A DNA stretch of 64,000 nt from Rhodoplanes serenus (GTDB lineage: Bacteria; Pseudomonadota; Alphaproteobacteria; Rhizobiales; Xanthobacteraceae), in assembly GCA_009720755.1 (NCBI GenBank), contig WNKV01000007.1, positions 1 through 64,000 on the forward strand, given 5' to 3'. Below the pieces are notes generated by a model that worked only from the letters and a program-made list of their open reading frames with translations, was not told where the DNA came from and did not search any database. Of this stretch, positions 16,207-25,736 are shown one piece after another (the stretch's first letter is position 1; each line of letters begins with the position of its first letter). A program made the translations under genes and the position numbers.

Positions 16207-17364
16207 ATGGAAACCGAACAGCTTTCTCGCCAGGTGCGGCGAGTTTCCCGCGATGAGCTTTTCGAGTTGGTCTGGCGGAGGCCAATGAGCCGCCTGGCAG
16301 AAGAGTTCGGAATCAGCGGTAATGGATTGGCTAAAATCTGCGACCGCCTCCGTATACCATACCCTCCTCGTGGGTATTGGGCTAAAAAGGATGCCGGCAA
16401 ACCCGTAACAACGCGCGATCTTCCACCCAGACCGGCGGGCGTTCCCGAGTGGGTCGATATTCATCCGACCCCTCCTATGCCCCCCGCACCTCCTCCTATA
16501 GAATTCCCACCGGAAGCTGCTTTAGCGGCTGATGTTGCCGTTCCGGAAACAATCGACAATCTGCATCCGAAGATTGCCGCATGGCTGCGGCAGCACGAGC
16601 GGGAACAGCGGGAACGCGAGCAGGAAAACAGGCGACGGAAACATGATCCGTGGTCGTTTGCGAAGCCGCTCTTCGAGGACCTGACCCCGAGAGACCTTTA
16701 TCGCTTCCGGGTGACGAGCGCGATCTGCACCGCCGTTGAAAGAGCCGGGGGCAAGGTCGCCGACGCGCCGATCCGTGGCAAAATGGTGTTCGTCGTCAGC
16801 AGCCATAAGGTGGCATGCACCATTGTCGAAAAAATGGTGCAGCAACCTGTGCGACCGGAAGGAGAGGCGCCGAAGTGGTCCGCGTACCCCGAACACCACC
16901 AGTCGGGATTGCACTCGTCCGGCTATTTACGGGTAACCATAGATACTTACCTGAACAGACGGCAATATCAATGGATAGAAACATCAAAGGTTAAAATATC
17001 AGATTTGCTTGGAGAGATCGTAGGCACGATCATCGCTGCCGGTCCCATTCTCGCCGAAGAACAGCGACGCCGGGAAGAATCCGCCCGTCAGTCTCGCGAG
17101 GCAGAAGCACGCCGCCGTGAGGCGCAACGCCTGCGGGAACTCGACGACGGGCGCTGGCGCCAGTTCCGAGCGCGCGCCATAGATTGGGAAGAGCGGGGAA
17201 GACTTCTCGAATTCGTCCAGGAACTGCAGCGAGTTCTTGAAACAGAAGGTGACGCGGAAGTCGGAGAAAAGCTGATCAGTGAGTGGATCGAATGGGCTCG
17301 AGCGAAAATCGCGGCTCTTGATCCGTTGCGGAACGGTGCCCGGGAGTTCTTCAAATCCCTGTAG
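16207..17364 (+). CDS. unknown protein with N-terminal HTH-like domain
   Basis: About 385 residues. The first ~60 residues (VSRDELFELVWRRPMSRLAE, FGISGNGLAKICDRL, PPRGYWAKK) form a tri-helical HTH-like domain that recurs in bacterial proteins of unknown function. A proline-rich linker follows (about 80-100), then two charged segments, one of them a coiled coil rich in Glu/Arg (about 280-330). ATG 16207 is preferred over 16159 because the domain begins there. Codon use and base composition are noticeably richer in A/T than in neighbouring genes, a sign of separate origin. It lies between the replication gene and the defence region, so it may be cargo. No function is assigned. Confidence 0.7.
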   Translation: METEQLSRQVRRVSRDELFELVWRRPMSRLAEEFGISGNGLAKICDRLRIPYPPRGYWAKKDAGKPVTTRDLPPRPAGVPEWVDIHPTPPMPPAPPPIEFPPEAALAADVAVPETIDNLHPKIAAWLRQHEREQREREQENRRRKHDPWSFAKPLFEDLTPRDLYRFRVTSAICTAVERAGGKVADAPIRGKMVFVVSSHKVACTIVEKMVQQPVRPEGEAPKWSAYPEHHQSGLHSSGYLRVTIDTYLNRRQYQWIETSKVKISDLLGEIVGTIIAAGPILAEEQRRREESARQSREAEARRREAQRLRELDDGRWRQFRARAIDWEERGRLLEFVQELQRVLETEGDAEVGEKLISEWIEWARAKIAALDPLRNGAREFFKSL

Positions 17365-17698
17365 TTAGAAGGGAATAGCTGGAGTCGCAAGGGCGGCATT
17401 GGGAGCGGTATCGGTGATCTGTCCGAAGCTCCTGATTGGTGTCACCCGGGCGACCATGATAAGAGGGGCATGGAGCGACTTGACCCCGTTCCGGTCCTCC
17501 GGTGTTAGAGCCCCGACGTTCGGCGACCATCGCCATATGGGTCATATGCGCAGAAACCGCGTAGAGGTCCACACTCTGCGCGGTTTCCGCGTGAATGGTC
17601 TCACAGCCGCCCGCGGACGCGTGAATTCTGGAGAACTGCCGCCCATAGGCCGAAGGACCGACGACGCACTCTGCCGACGCGTCGCCGCCATTCGAGTT
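17365..17698. other. 334-base gap with an inverted repeat
   Basis: No gene was recognised. A near-perfect inverted repeat, CGCAGAAACCGCG (17549-17561) and CGCGGTTTCCGCG (17579-17591), could form a 13-bp stem with one mismatch. It lies between the unknown gene and the tail of a dead helicase gene, so it may be an old terminator or a boundary of inserted cargo. Confidence 0.4.
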
Positions 17699-18390
17699 CT
17701 ATGGCTCCGGACCGAGGTCGTCCAAGAACTCCGACACCGGCTCGACTCCCGACACGAGCAACAGGTCGCGCGCTCGGGTGCAGGCGACGTACAGCAGGTG
17801 CCGCTCGGTGTCGTAGACCTCCTGGAGGTCCGCGTCCTCGCCGACGGCTTCGATGCGCTCCTGCAGCGGAATCACCTCGTCGTGGCACGCCATCACGACC
17901 ACGGCGCGGAATTCGAGGCCCTTGGCGAGGTGCATGGTCGCCACCGAGACGTGGCCGCTCTCTGTTTCGACCCGCTCGTCCAGAACCTTGAAGCTGAGCC
18001 CCGCGGCCTCGACGGCGGCGCGAGCCCGGTCGATCTGGGCATCCGAGCGGACGAACACAGCCATCTCGTGCGGGCGGACGCCGGCCGCTGCCTGTTCGAC
18101 GAGCCAGGCCCCCTACGGCCGAAACCTCGTCGGCTTCGCTCGCGCGGGTCCGGACCACCGGAGGCGGGCCGTTGAACACGGAAACCGTATCGCCTCGGTC
18201 CTCCCGGTTCTCGTCGACGTCGGTCACGACGGGACCGAGCAGCCTGTCCGGCTGCGTTCGGATTTGGCGCGAGGTGTGGTAGTTCACGCGTAGCGTGCGC
18301 GACCGCCCCGACGTCGACCCCGAGCGCCTTCCACGAGAACGGTTGAGTTTGGCGTGGGCATTCGCGATGACGCTCGCCCGTCTCCAGTAC
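17699..18390 (-). pseudogene. remnant of a UvrD/PcrA-type (SF1A) helicase gene, frameshifted and truncated
   Basis: Pieces of a UvrD-like helicase C-terminus can be read in three successive minus-strand frames. The first is QPFSWKALGVDV (around 18,315-18,350). The second is GRSRTLRVNYHTSRQIRTQ and VSVFNGPPP (around 18,120-18,310). The third is AWLVEQAAAGVRPHE then MAVFVRSDAQ, ATMHLAKGLEFRAVVVMACH (motif V) and ERHLLYVACTRARDLLLVSG (motif VI), ending at 17699. Frames change at a C5 run (18109-18113 on the plus strand) and near a C4 run (18306-18309). The N-terminal Walker A part is missing altogether. Helicases of this kind are common in defence islands, so this is probably a discarded defence gene. 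A sequencing error could explain one shift but not the missing half. Confidence 0.85.
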
Positions 18391-18546
18391 CACGTTGCCT
18401 ACCCTGCCTAGAATGCAGCGCGCAGAGGGCGAGCCGTGCGACCTTTGCCCAACGGAACGTTTAGCCGGCCCACGGTAAGCGGTTGTATTTCACAAAAGGC
18501 GTATGGCTTGGTAGAAGTGCTTAAGTCCAAGACAAACGGATGATTG

Positions 18547-18960
18547 ATGGACACCGTCGATAGAGAGACGCGGTCCCGGATGATGAGCCGGATTCGCGGC
18601 AGGGACACGAAGCCAGAGATGGTGGTCCGGCGGCTCGCCCATCGCATGGGATACCGTTTCCGTCTGCACCGGCGGGATCTCCCAGGAAGGCCAGATCTGG
18701 TGTTTCCCGGGCGCCGCAAGGTGATCTTCGTCCATGGCTGCTATTGGCACCGCCACCCAGGATGTCGGTTCGCGTATTCTCCTAAGTCGAACGTGGATTT
18801 CTGGAGCGAAAAGTTCGCGTCAAATGTGACGCGCGACGCCGCGGTTATAGCGCAATTGCAGACGGATGGTTGGCACTCTCTGGTAATATGGGAGTGCGAA
18901 TCGACCGACGCCGAGAAGCTGGCGGCTCGGCTTCTGACTCATCTTGGGGCGCCACAATGA
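18547..18960 (+). CDS. vsr: very short patch repair (Vsr) endonuclease
   Basis: The protein has 137 residues. It carries the Vsr pattern: RSRMMSRIRGRDTKPEM at the N-terminus, PGRPDLVFPGRRKVIFVHGCYWHRH with the catalytic Asp in PDLVF and the HGCYWH core, a downstream Cys (PGCRFA) for structural zinc, and NVTRDAAVIAQL. Vsr nicks beside T in T:G mismatches made by deamination of 5-methylcytosine. ATG 18547 is preferred to the TTG just before it. Its stop overlaps the methyltransferase start (ATGA), as expected for a repair partner of that enzyme. It is the first gene of the six-gene defence operon. Confidence 0.95.
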   Translation: MDTVDRETRSRMMSRIRGRDTKPEMVVRRLAHRMGYRFRLHRRDLPGRPDLVFPGRRKVIFVHGCYWHRHPGCRFAYSPKSNVDFWSEKFASNVTRDAAVIAQLQTDGWHSLVIWECESTDAEKLAARLLTHLGAPQ

Positions 18961-20462
18961 AGGCTGGTGCGGCAGTCCGGGCTACAAAGCTTGAGCGGAT
19001 AAGGCGAGGGCGGGCGCCCCGGGTGCTGGAACTTTGCTCCGGTTGCGGAGGCATGTCCCTCGGCCTTAAGGCCGCCGGCTTCAATCTCGTTGCCCACATC
19101 GAACTGGATACGACAGCCGCCGAGAGCTACGCCATAAACTTCTCGGCCCCGGTGGCCGCCTGTCGCGAGGCATGGGCCATTGCACGCGACATGACCGAAT
19201 CAGACCCGGTTTCGCTATGCCGCGACCTCGGTCTCGACGGCTCGCCGGCCGATCAGTTCGACGTGCTCGCTGCGGGGTTGCCTTGCCAGGCCTTTGCTCG
19301 CATTGGACGGTCGAAGCTGCGGTCCGTCACCGGGGACGACGACGCCTTCAAGAACGACCCGCGGGCGAGACTGTACCAGCGCTTTCTGCAGTACGTGGAA
19401 GCTGTCCACCCTGTGGCGATCGTCATCGAGAATGTACCCGACATCCTCAACTTCGGCGGCCACAACGTGCCCGAGGAGATCTGTGGCACGCTGGAGGACA
19501 TGGGCTATCTCGCTCGATACACCTTGCTGAACGCCGCCTACTACGGCGTCCCGCAGATGCGCGAGCGCCTGTTCCTGTTGGCAGTCGACGCGTCCCTCGG
19601 CCGCCCGCCAGGATTTCCTGTCCCGACTCATGCGGCGAAGCTCCCGTCCGGCTACGAGGGAGCCCGGACGGTCGCCCTGCGCTATGTGCCGGACGAGGGC
19701 TCGCGGTTCACGGAGTCACCCTGGCCGGCGTCCACACTTCCTTCCGCTGTCACGGTCCGCGATGCGCTCTCCGATCTCCCGCGGATTACCGAGCACTACA
19801 AGGCGCCCGCCGTGATGCGCCGGCGTCACGTTTCGGACGTGCTCCCCTATCCGTCGTTCACCAGCCTGACCGATTACGCCGCGAAGATGCGCGCGTGGCC
19901 CGGTCTGCCCAAATGCCATGCAGGAACGGACGGCCACGTCGTGCGGCTGACACCCCGCGACTTCGAGATCTTCCGGCGCATGCGCATCGGCGGGGATTAT
20001 CCCCATGCGAGCGTAGTGGCCCAGGCCATCTTCGAAGAGCGGCTTTCGCATATCCGGCCTCGGCCCGCCCAGGGCAGCGAGGCGTGGAGAGCATTGCACA
20101 AGGCATCTGTTCCACCCTACGACCCGGGCAAGTTTCCCAATAAGTGGTGGAAGATGGATCCCGCCATGCCCTCGCGTACGCTAACCGCGCACATGGGCAA
20201 AGACACCTACTCCCACATTCATTGGGACAGTCGGCAGAGACGCACGGTTTCTGTCCGCGAAGCGGCGCGGCTCCAGTCGTTTCCGGATGCCTTCCGGTTC
20301 GCCGGCGCCATGAACGCCGCCTTTCGGCAGATAGGCAATGCAGTCCCCCCGCTGCTCGCCCTGGCCGTCGGACGGCAACTCAAGCTCGATCTTTTGCGAA
20401 AACCGGCCGCCCGGTGCGACAGGGCGGAGACGGATGAGACGTCGGACGTCGCCGCAGCCTGA
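18957..20462 (+). CDS. dcm: DNA (cytosine-5) methyltransferase
   Basis: C5 DNA methyltransferase of 501 residues. Motifs in order: I (ELCSGCGGMSLGLKAAGF), IV with the catalytic Cys (AAGLPCQAFARIG, about 105-117), VI (VIENVPDI, about 156), VIII (YGVPQMRERLFLLAVD), and after the target-recognition region IX/X (RQIGNAVPPLLALAVG, about 456). It should protect host DNA at a specific site that cannot be read from sequence. The target-recognition part (about 240-430) is long. ATG 18957 overlaps the vsr stop. It is the modification component of the operon. Confidence 0.95.
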   Translation: MKAGAAVRATKLERIRRGRAPRVLELCSGCGGMSLGLKAAGFNLVAHIELDTTAAESYAINFSAPVAACREAWAIARDMTESDPVSLCRDLGLDGSPADQFDVLAAGLPCQAFARIGRSKLRSVTGDDDAFKNDPRARLYQRFLQYVEAVHPVAIVIENVPDILNFGGHNVPEEICGTLEDMGYLARYTLLNAAYYGVPQMRERLFLLAVDASLGRPPGFPVPTHAAKLPSGYEGARTVALRYVPDEGSRFTESPWPASTLPSAVTVRDALSDLPRITEHYKAPAVMRRRHVSDVLPYPSFTSLTDYAAKMRAWPGLPKCHAGTDGHVVRLTPRDFEIFRRMRIGGDYPHASVVAQAIFEERLSHIRPRPAQGSEAWRALHKASVPPYDPGKFPNKWWKMDPAMPSRTLTAHMGKDTYSHIHWDSRQRRTVSVREAARLQSFPDAFRFAGAMNAAFRQIGNAVPPLLALAVGRQLKLDLLRKPAARCDRAETDETSDVAAA

Positions 20463-20593
20463 GTCATGGCCTCCCCGCCAAACTACTTCCGGCTGATAGC
20501 AGCGAAGGGACTCGCTCTCACCGCCGAGGCGAGGCATACGGGCGCCTGCATGCTAGTGCGTGCGAGCAGGCTGAGCGACGAACTGAGCCGGAG

Positions 20594-22075
20594 ATGAAGT
20601 TCGAGGCGAACCCGCCTGACGCGGCATCACTCATGATGTCGGCTCGCAGCTTCGGGAACTATGATCTGCCTGGTGCTCTTGCCGATCTCATCGATAACAG
20701 CATCAAGGCACGTGCGCGCGAGGTCTGTCTGACCTGTGATTTTGGCGGCGGGTCGCCGGAAATCCGTATCCGCGACGATGGCGAAGGCATGACGGCCGAG
20801 GAACTGCGCCGGGCCATGCGCCCGGCAAGCGCGAATCCTCTGGCAAAACGGTCGCCCGACGATCTCGGACGATTCGGCTGGGGCATGAAGTCCGCCTCGT
20901 TCTCCCAGTGTACACGCCTGATGGTGCTGACCAGTCGCGCCGGTCAGGTGAACGGCTGTCTGTGGGACCTCGAAGATGTCGATGGCTGGCGGATGGGCGT
21001 CCTGGAGCGGGCGGACATCGCCGCCGCAGCTTCGCCCGGGTTGGAAAAGAACGATGGCGTGGAGGTGGTCTGGTCGAACTGTGACCGGCTGTCCGAGAAC
21101 GGCTCGCTGACCATCGAGGAGTTCAATGCTCTTGTGGCGCATGCGCGGAACCGGTTGGCCCTCATCTTCCACAGGTATCTGGCCGGAGAGGTCCGCGGTC
21201 GCCGCCTGACGATTCGGCTGAACGGGCAGAAGATCGAACCCTGGGACCCGTTCTGCCGCGATCACGAGGCGACCCAGGAACTGGAAGCCGAGAACCTCGA
21301 GATCGCCGGGCGGACAATCACCGTCCAACCGTTCATTCTCCCACACTACTCGAAGCTGAAAGACATCCAATACGACCGGCTAAGCGGAGAGGAAGGCTTC
21401 CTCCGCAATCAGGGTTTCTATGTCTACCGCAACCACCGGCTGATCATAAGCGGGACCTGGTTCCGGCTTGTCCGGCACGGCGAACTGTCGCAACTGATCA
21501 GGGTTCGGGTCGACATCCCGAATGCGCTCGACCACATCTGGAAGATCACCATCGACAAGTCGGACGCCGAGCTGCCGGCCGTCCTGCGCGCCCGGCTGCG
21601 TCAGATTGTGGATGGCCTCCGACGGCGTTCCGCCAGCGTGTTCCGCGCGCGGGGAGGACGGCTGGACCGGGGGCACACGACCTCTGTGTGGAGCCGCTAC
21701 GCCCGGAGCGGAGAGATCCACTACGCCATCAATCGCGAGCATCCGATCATTGCGGCATTGCTGGAATCTGGCGACGACGAGCAGAAGCGGGCCGCCGTCG
21801 CGGCCGTCAAGGTGATCGAGCAGGCTTTCCCCGTTCAGGCCTTCGGCCAGGATGCGACGGTCGGACTGGACGCTATCCATCAGACGCGATCCGACCCGGA
21901 GGCTTTCCGCGCCGACCTTAATGCCGCTCTGCCGCTACTTCTGGCGCGGGTGGGTGGGGACCTTGCGGCGCTGAGGGCGCTCCTGAAGATCACGGAACCC
22001 TGGTGCGAGGCGTGGGAAACGACTGAGGGCGTCCTCAAGGAGAAGGGGTGGCTACGTGCGGAATCTCAGCAGTGA
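20594..22075 (+). CDS. GHKL ATPase of MORC/MutL type
   Basis: The protein has 493 residues. The N-terminal ATPase shows the Bergerat-fold boxes: ADLIDNSIKA (N box, about 30-39), IRDDGEGM (G1), and LGRFGWGMKSASFSQ (G2 lid). These match prokaryotic MORC-like ATPases rather than histidine kinases. An S5-like second domain follows (NQGFYVYRNHRLIISGTWF), as in MutL/gyrase-type proteins. Such ATPases dimerise on ATP binding and are thought to clamp or compact DNA. A 131-base gap separates it from dcm, the largest gap in the operon, and its stop overlaps the Z1 gene. Role inferred: ATP-dependent recognition or conformational control of the restriction complex. Confidence 0.9.
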   Translation: MKFEANPPDAASLMMSARSFGNYDLPGALADLIDNSIKARAREVCLTCDFGGGSPEIRIRDDGEGMTAEELRRAMRPASANPLAKRSPDDLGRFGWGMKSASFSQCTRLMVLTSRAGQVNGCLWDLEDVDGWRMGVLERADIAAAASPGLEKNDGVEVVWSNCDRLSENGSLTIEEFNALVAHARNRLALIFHRYLAGEVRGRRLTIRLNGQKIEPWDPFCRDHEATQELEAENLEIAGRTITVQPFILPHYSKLKDIQYDRLSGEEGFLRNQGFYVYRNHRLIISGTWFRLVRHGELSQLIRVRVDIPNALDHIWKITIDKSDAELPAVLRARLRQIVDGLRRRSASVFRARGGRLDRGHTTSVWSRYARSGEIHYAINREHPIIAALLESGDDEQKRAAVAAVKVIEQAFPVQAFGQDATVGLDAIHQTRSDPEAFRADLNAALPLLLARVGGDLAALRALLKITEPWCEAWETTEGVLKEKGWLRAESQQ

Positions 22076-24752
22076 ACTCGCCTATTTCACTCTCAGGCTC
22101 GGTCAGGCCTGGGCGGAGGAGGTCGCCCAGGGGCGCGCACTGCCGGACGGCATCATCGCGGCCGAGGTCGCCGGGAGTCCGTTCCACCTGGACGCGGAGG
22201 AAATGGCTTGGCTGGTCCGCGAACTGGAGGGCAGCTTTACCACGAGCCAGACGCGCGGCTCATCCGTCTTCAGCGATTTCAAACCTTGGCTGCGCGACAG
22301 GCAGACTGAACTGGACTTCTATTATTGGAACCGGCTGCGTCGCTATTACCTGGAAGGCGGGGTCCTCGAGCCTCAGGTGGTTGCCACGCTGGACAATGTG
22401 ACCGACGAACTCCTCGACTTCTCGGGCAATCCAAAGGACGCCGGGATCGGCTCGCGGCGCGGCATGGTCATCGGCCATGTCCAGTCCGGGAAGACCACCA
22501 ATTATTCGGCGCTCATCTGCAAGGCGGCTGACGCCGGCTATCGCACCATCCTGCTGCTCGCCGGCATTACCAACACCCTCCGGTCGCAGACGCAGGAACG
22601 CCTGGACGAGACCTTTATCGGCAAGAAGTCGGTATTCCATGCGTTAGCCCAGGAGCCGCTGCCGCTTCTGACCTATGCGGCGATCAAGCGGTTTCCCGCC
22701 TATGGCACGACACGCGACAGCGACTTCACACGGAACCCTGGTGGCGGCGTTGTGTTCAGCCTTGCCGCACACAACGAACCGATCATCTTCATCACCAAGA
22801 AGAACAAGGCGCCACTCACCAAGCTGAAGGACTGGCTTATCGAGCAAGGCCACGGCGGTACGATCACCTCGCCGCTGCTGCTGATCGACGACGAGGCTGA
22901 CAACGCTTCGATCAATACGGCAAAGAATCCGGGCGCGACTACGGCGATCAACGCAGTGATCCGCGAGATCCTCAACCTCTTCGAGCGCAGCACATACATC
23001 GGCTACACCGCCACGCCTTTTGCCAACATCTTCATCGATCCCGACACCAACGACGCCATGCTTCAGGACGACTTGTTTCCGAAGCACTTCATCAAGGCCC
23101 TGGATCCGCCGTCCACCTACGTCGGAGCCGCACGCGTATTCGCCGAGGATGGCGATCTGCGGCCTAGCATGGTCAGGGTGGTGAACGACTATGCTTCGGT
23201 GCTGCCGCTGAAACATAAGAGCGACGATCCGGTGACGGCGCTGCCCGGGTCCTTGCTGACGGCCATGCGGGTATTCGTGCTCACCCGGGCGATCCGCATC
23301 CTCCGCGGTCAGGGTCGTAAGCACTGCTCGATGATGATCAATGTGAGCCGCTTCAACAAGGTTCAGGAAAAGGTCTTCGGCCTCGTCTACACCTATTTGG
23401 GTACGCTGAAGAACTCGACCGCGGTCAGCGCTGGGCTGGGAAGCCGCGCTCTGGCTGACCCAGTGATCGCCTTATTAAAAGAGGACTTCGACCGCGAGCA
23501 TCATGGCACCGGAGTCACCTTCGATCAGGTGTTGACCGTCCTCAGGGAGGCGGCCGCCAGCATCGTGCCAGTCACGGTCAACATGAAGGGCGGAGTACTG
23601 GACTATCGCGGAAACCGCGAACACGGGCTGCATGTCATTGCAATCGGCGGCCTCGCCTTGTCTCGCGGTCTCACTCTGGAAGACTTGACGGTCTCATACA
23701 TACTGCGCAATACGGCCGCGTCCGACACCTTGATGCAGATGGCGCGATGGTTCGGCTACAGGCCTAATTTCGAGGACATTTGCAGGGTCTATCTCCCGAA
23801 TCTGGCCCTGAACCACTACAAGGAGATCCATGAGGCAATAGAAGAACTGCGGACCGAGGTGCGGCGGATGCAGGATCTCGGCATGACCCCGGAGCACTTC
23901 GGTCTGAAGGTCAGGGAAAGTCCCACCGCCATCAAGATTACCGCCGCCAACAAGATGCGGTCAGCCACGCAGATGACCGTCGCCGCAGATTATTCCGAGC
24001 GGCACCTGGAAGGCTACATCCTGCCGAATAATCGTGACGCCAACTTATCTAACCTCGAAGAGGTCAGGCGTTTCGTTTCTGGACTAGGCGAGCCGTCGGA
24101 GGCGTTCACGACAGATCAGACCATAGTGTGGCGCGGCGTTCCCGGCCTGAGCGTCATGGCCCTCCTGAGGGGCTTCTCCTTTCCGTCGGCGCACGGCGAC
24201 CTCGGCCCTATCCAGGGCGGCACCAGCCTTTTCATGGACTACGTCTCCGACCGCCTGTCCGACGAGATGGCACTGTGGGACGTCGCCGTTCCGCATCCCC
24301 GGGGCGGGGACCCCTTTCCAGAGGTAATCGTACCCGGCCGGCCATTCCCGCTACGCCAGCGTCTGCGCGGCGACGCAGTGGAGGGCGGCTGGCGGGTGAC
24401 GGGCGGACGGAACCGAGTCGCCGATCCTAACGACGCTCAGATCGCGCTGTCACAGGAGCAACTCGACGCCGCCGCCGCCGAAAAGACGCGAGAAGGCGGT
24501 CTGCGCGGCGACAAGGCCTACTGCGCCCAGAGAGCCCGGCCACTTCTGCTGATCCATGTCTTCACCACGCAGCCGAACGCGGAAGGCAAGGAGCTGACCG
24601 ATCCCGTGACGTCGCTGAGCTTCTGCCTTCCGCGCACCGACAAGGCGTCGACGGCCCGAACCTATCAGGTCAACGCCGTCTACCGGCGCCAGCTGGAGGC
24701 GGAAGCGAACAGCGAGGCCGAAGATGACGAAGCCATTCTGGAGGCTGAGTAG
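22056..24752 (+). CDS. Z1-domain helicase-like ATPase
   Basis: The protein has 898 residues. It has an SF2-like ATPase with Walker A GHVQSGKTTNYSALI (about 140-154), LLLAGITNTLRSQTQ, Walker B LLIDDEADNAS (about 275-285) and a TAT motif YIGYTATPFANIFID. The Z1 domain follows, with AIGGLALSRGLTLEDLTVS and DTLMQMARWFGYR (about 527-570). Z1 proteins occur almost only beside MORC ATPases, DUF4420 and AIPR genes in restriction-type operons. GTG 22056 overlaps the end of the ATPase gene by 20 bases. The likely role is ATP-driven translocation or strand separation on invading DNA before cleavage. Confidence 0.93.
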   Translation: MRNLSSELAYFTLRLGQAWAEEVAQGRALPDGIIAAEVAGSPFHLDAEEMAWLVRELEGSFTTSQTRGSSVFSDFKPWLRDRQTELDFYYWNRLRRYYLEGGVLEPQVVATLDNVTDELLDFSGNPKDAGIGSRRGMVIGHVQSGKTTNYSALICKAADAGYRTILLLAGITNTLRSQTQERLDETFIGKKSVFHALAQEPLPLLTYAAIKRFPAYGTTRDSDFTRNPGGGVVFSLAAHNEPIIFITKKNKAPLTKLKDWLIEQGHGGTITSPLLLIDDEADNASINTAKNPGATTAINAVIREILNLFERSTYIGYTATPFANIFIDPDTNDAMLQDDLFPKHFIKALDPPSTYVGAARVFAEDGDLRPSMVRVVNDYASVLPLKHKSDDPVTALPGSLLTAMRVFVLTRAIRILRGQGRKHCSMMINVSRFNKVQEKVFGLVYTYLGTLKNSTAVSAGLGSRALADPVIALLKEDFDREHHGTGVTFDQVLTVLREAAASIVPVTVNMKGGVLDYRGNREHGLHVIAIGGLALSRGLTLEDLTVSYILRNTAASDTLMQMARWFGYRPNFEDICRVYLPNLALNHYKEIHEAIEELRTEVRRMQDLGMTPEHFGLKVRESPTAIKITAANKMRSATQMTVAADYSERHLEGYILPNNRDANLSNLEEVRRFVSGLGEPSEAFTTDQTIVWRGVPGLSVMALLRGFSFPSAHGDLGPIQGGTSLFMDYVSDRLSDEMALWDVAVPHPRGGDPFPEVIVPGRPFPLRQRLRGDAVEGGWRVTGGRNRVADPNDAQIALSQEQLDAAAAEKTREGGLRGDKAYCAQRARPLLLIHVFTTQPNAEGKELTDPVTSLSFCLPRTDKASTARTYQVNAVYRRQLEAEANSEAEDDEAILEAE

Positions 24753-25736
24753 GTGGAAGCGGACGATTGGATGGATATCGCGCCTGCGCCGGCGGCCGCG
24801 GCCGACAATGTCCGCCGCGCCGACACAGCACACCCGCTAGACTTCTTTCGTGGCCGAGACTTCGCAGGTCGATACATCTTCTCTCTCACTTCGGACAGCG
24901 GCTGCCGGAATCTTCCAGAACCGCCGCGCCTGAATGGGATCGAGGTCGCCCTTGAGCGGCGCGCTTCCGACGGGGCCCGCCTGGTGCTCACGCTGCCGGG
25001 CCGCGAGCACTTCGACATCTTCCGCGCGCTCTGTGCTCACCTGCTGCAAGCGACGGCCAGTCTGCCCCGCGGCGCCAACGCGAGCGGGCTCCGCTTGGTC
25101 CTTCGGCGATTGGCCGACTGGCACGAGATGCTGCGGCGGCGCCGCGACGATCTCCTCAGCGTGCCGGAACGGATCGGCCTCTCCGGCGAGCTGCTGTTTC
25201 TGAGAGAAGTCATTCTGCCACGCCTGTCGGCCCATGACGCCGCATCGTCCTGGCGTGGCTGCCACCGCGACGAACAGGACTTCGCGGTCGGCCACTGGCA
25301 GTTCGAGATCAAGACTCAGCTTTCGACTGCGGACCAGCGGCTCATCATCGCGTCCGAAGCCCAACTCGATACCGCCGGAAGTCAGCTGCTGCTCTGCCAC
25401 CAGACTATCGCCGCCAGTCCGCCGGCGGCCGACGCATTCACTCTGAACTCACTCGTCGCATCGCTCGGGAAGGTCTTCGAAGCGGCCGGCCCCTCTGCGA
25501 AGGACGTCTTCGACGCAGGGCTGGATGCCTGGGGCTATGCCCGGCACGAAGACTATGATCAGCCCACCTGGGTGCTGACCGACCGTCGCTTGTTCGAAGT
25601 CCGCGAAGGCTTCCCGCGTATCGTCTCTGCCCTGCTACCGCGCGGCGTGCAGAACGTGTCGTATGAGGTGCTGCTCCGCGACTGTGAGCCGTTTACGGTC
25701 GACCTAGGGCAAATCATGAGCCGGATATTCGCATGA
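24753..25736 (+). CDS. PD-(D/E)XK motif nuclease (DUF4420 type)
   Basis: The protein has 327 residues. A GELLFLREVILP helix with a conserved Glu (about 148) precedes DEQDFAVGHWQFEIKTQ, in which the Asp and EIK (about 178-187) form the PD-(D/E)XK nuclease core. The C-terminus (VLTDRRLFEVREGFPRI) is typical of DUF4420 proteins from Z1/MORC operons. GTG 24753 lies directly after the Z1 stop with no spacer, so translation is coupled. It is the most probable DNA-cutting subunit. It could instead nick or act only in complex with the ATPases; activity has to be inferred from the motif. Confidence 0.9.
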   Translation: MEADDWMDIAPAPAAAADNVRRADTAHPLDFFRGRDFAGRYIFSLTSDSGCRNLPEPPRLNGIEVALERRASDGARLVLTLPGREHFDIFRALCAHLLQATASLPRGANASGLRLVLRRLADWHEMLRRRRDDLLSVPERIGLSGELLFLREVILPRLSAHDAASSWRGCHRDEQDFAVGHWQFEIKTQLSTADQRLIIASEAQLDTAGSQLLLCHQTIAASPPAADAFTLNSLVASLGKVFEAAGPSAKDVFDAGLDAWGYARHEDYDQPTWVLTDRRLFEVREGFPRIVSALLPRGVQNVSYEVLLRDCEPFTVDLGQIMSRIFA

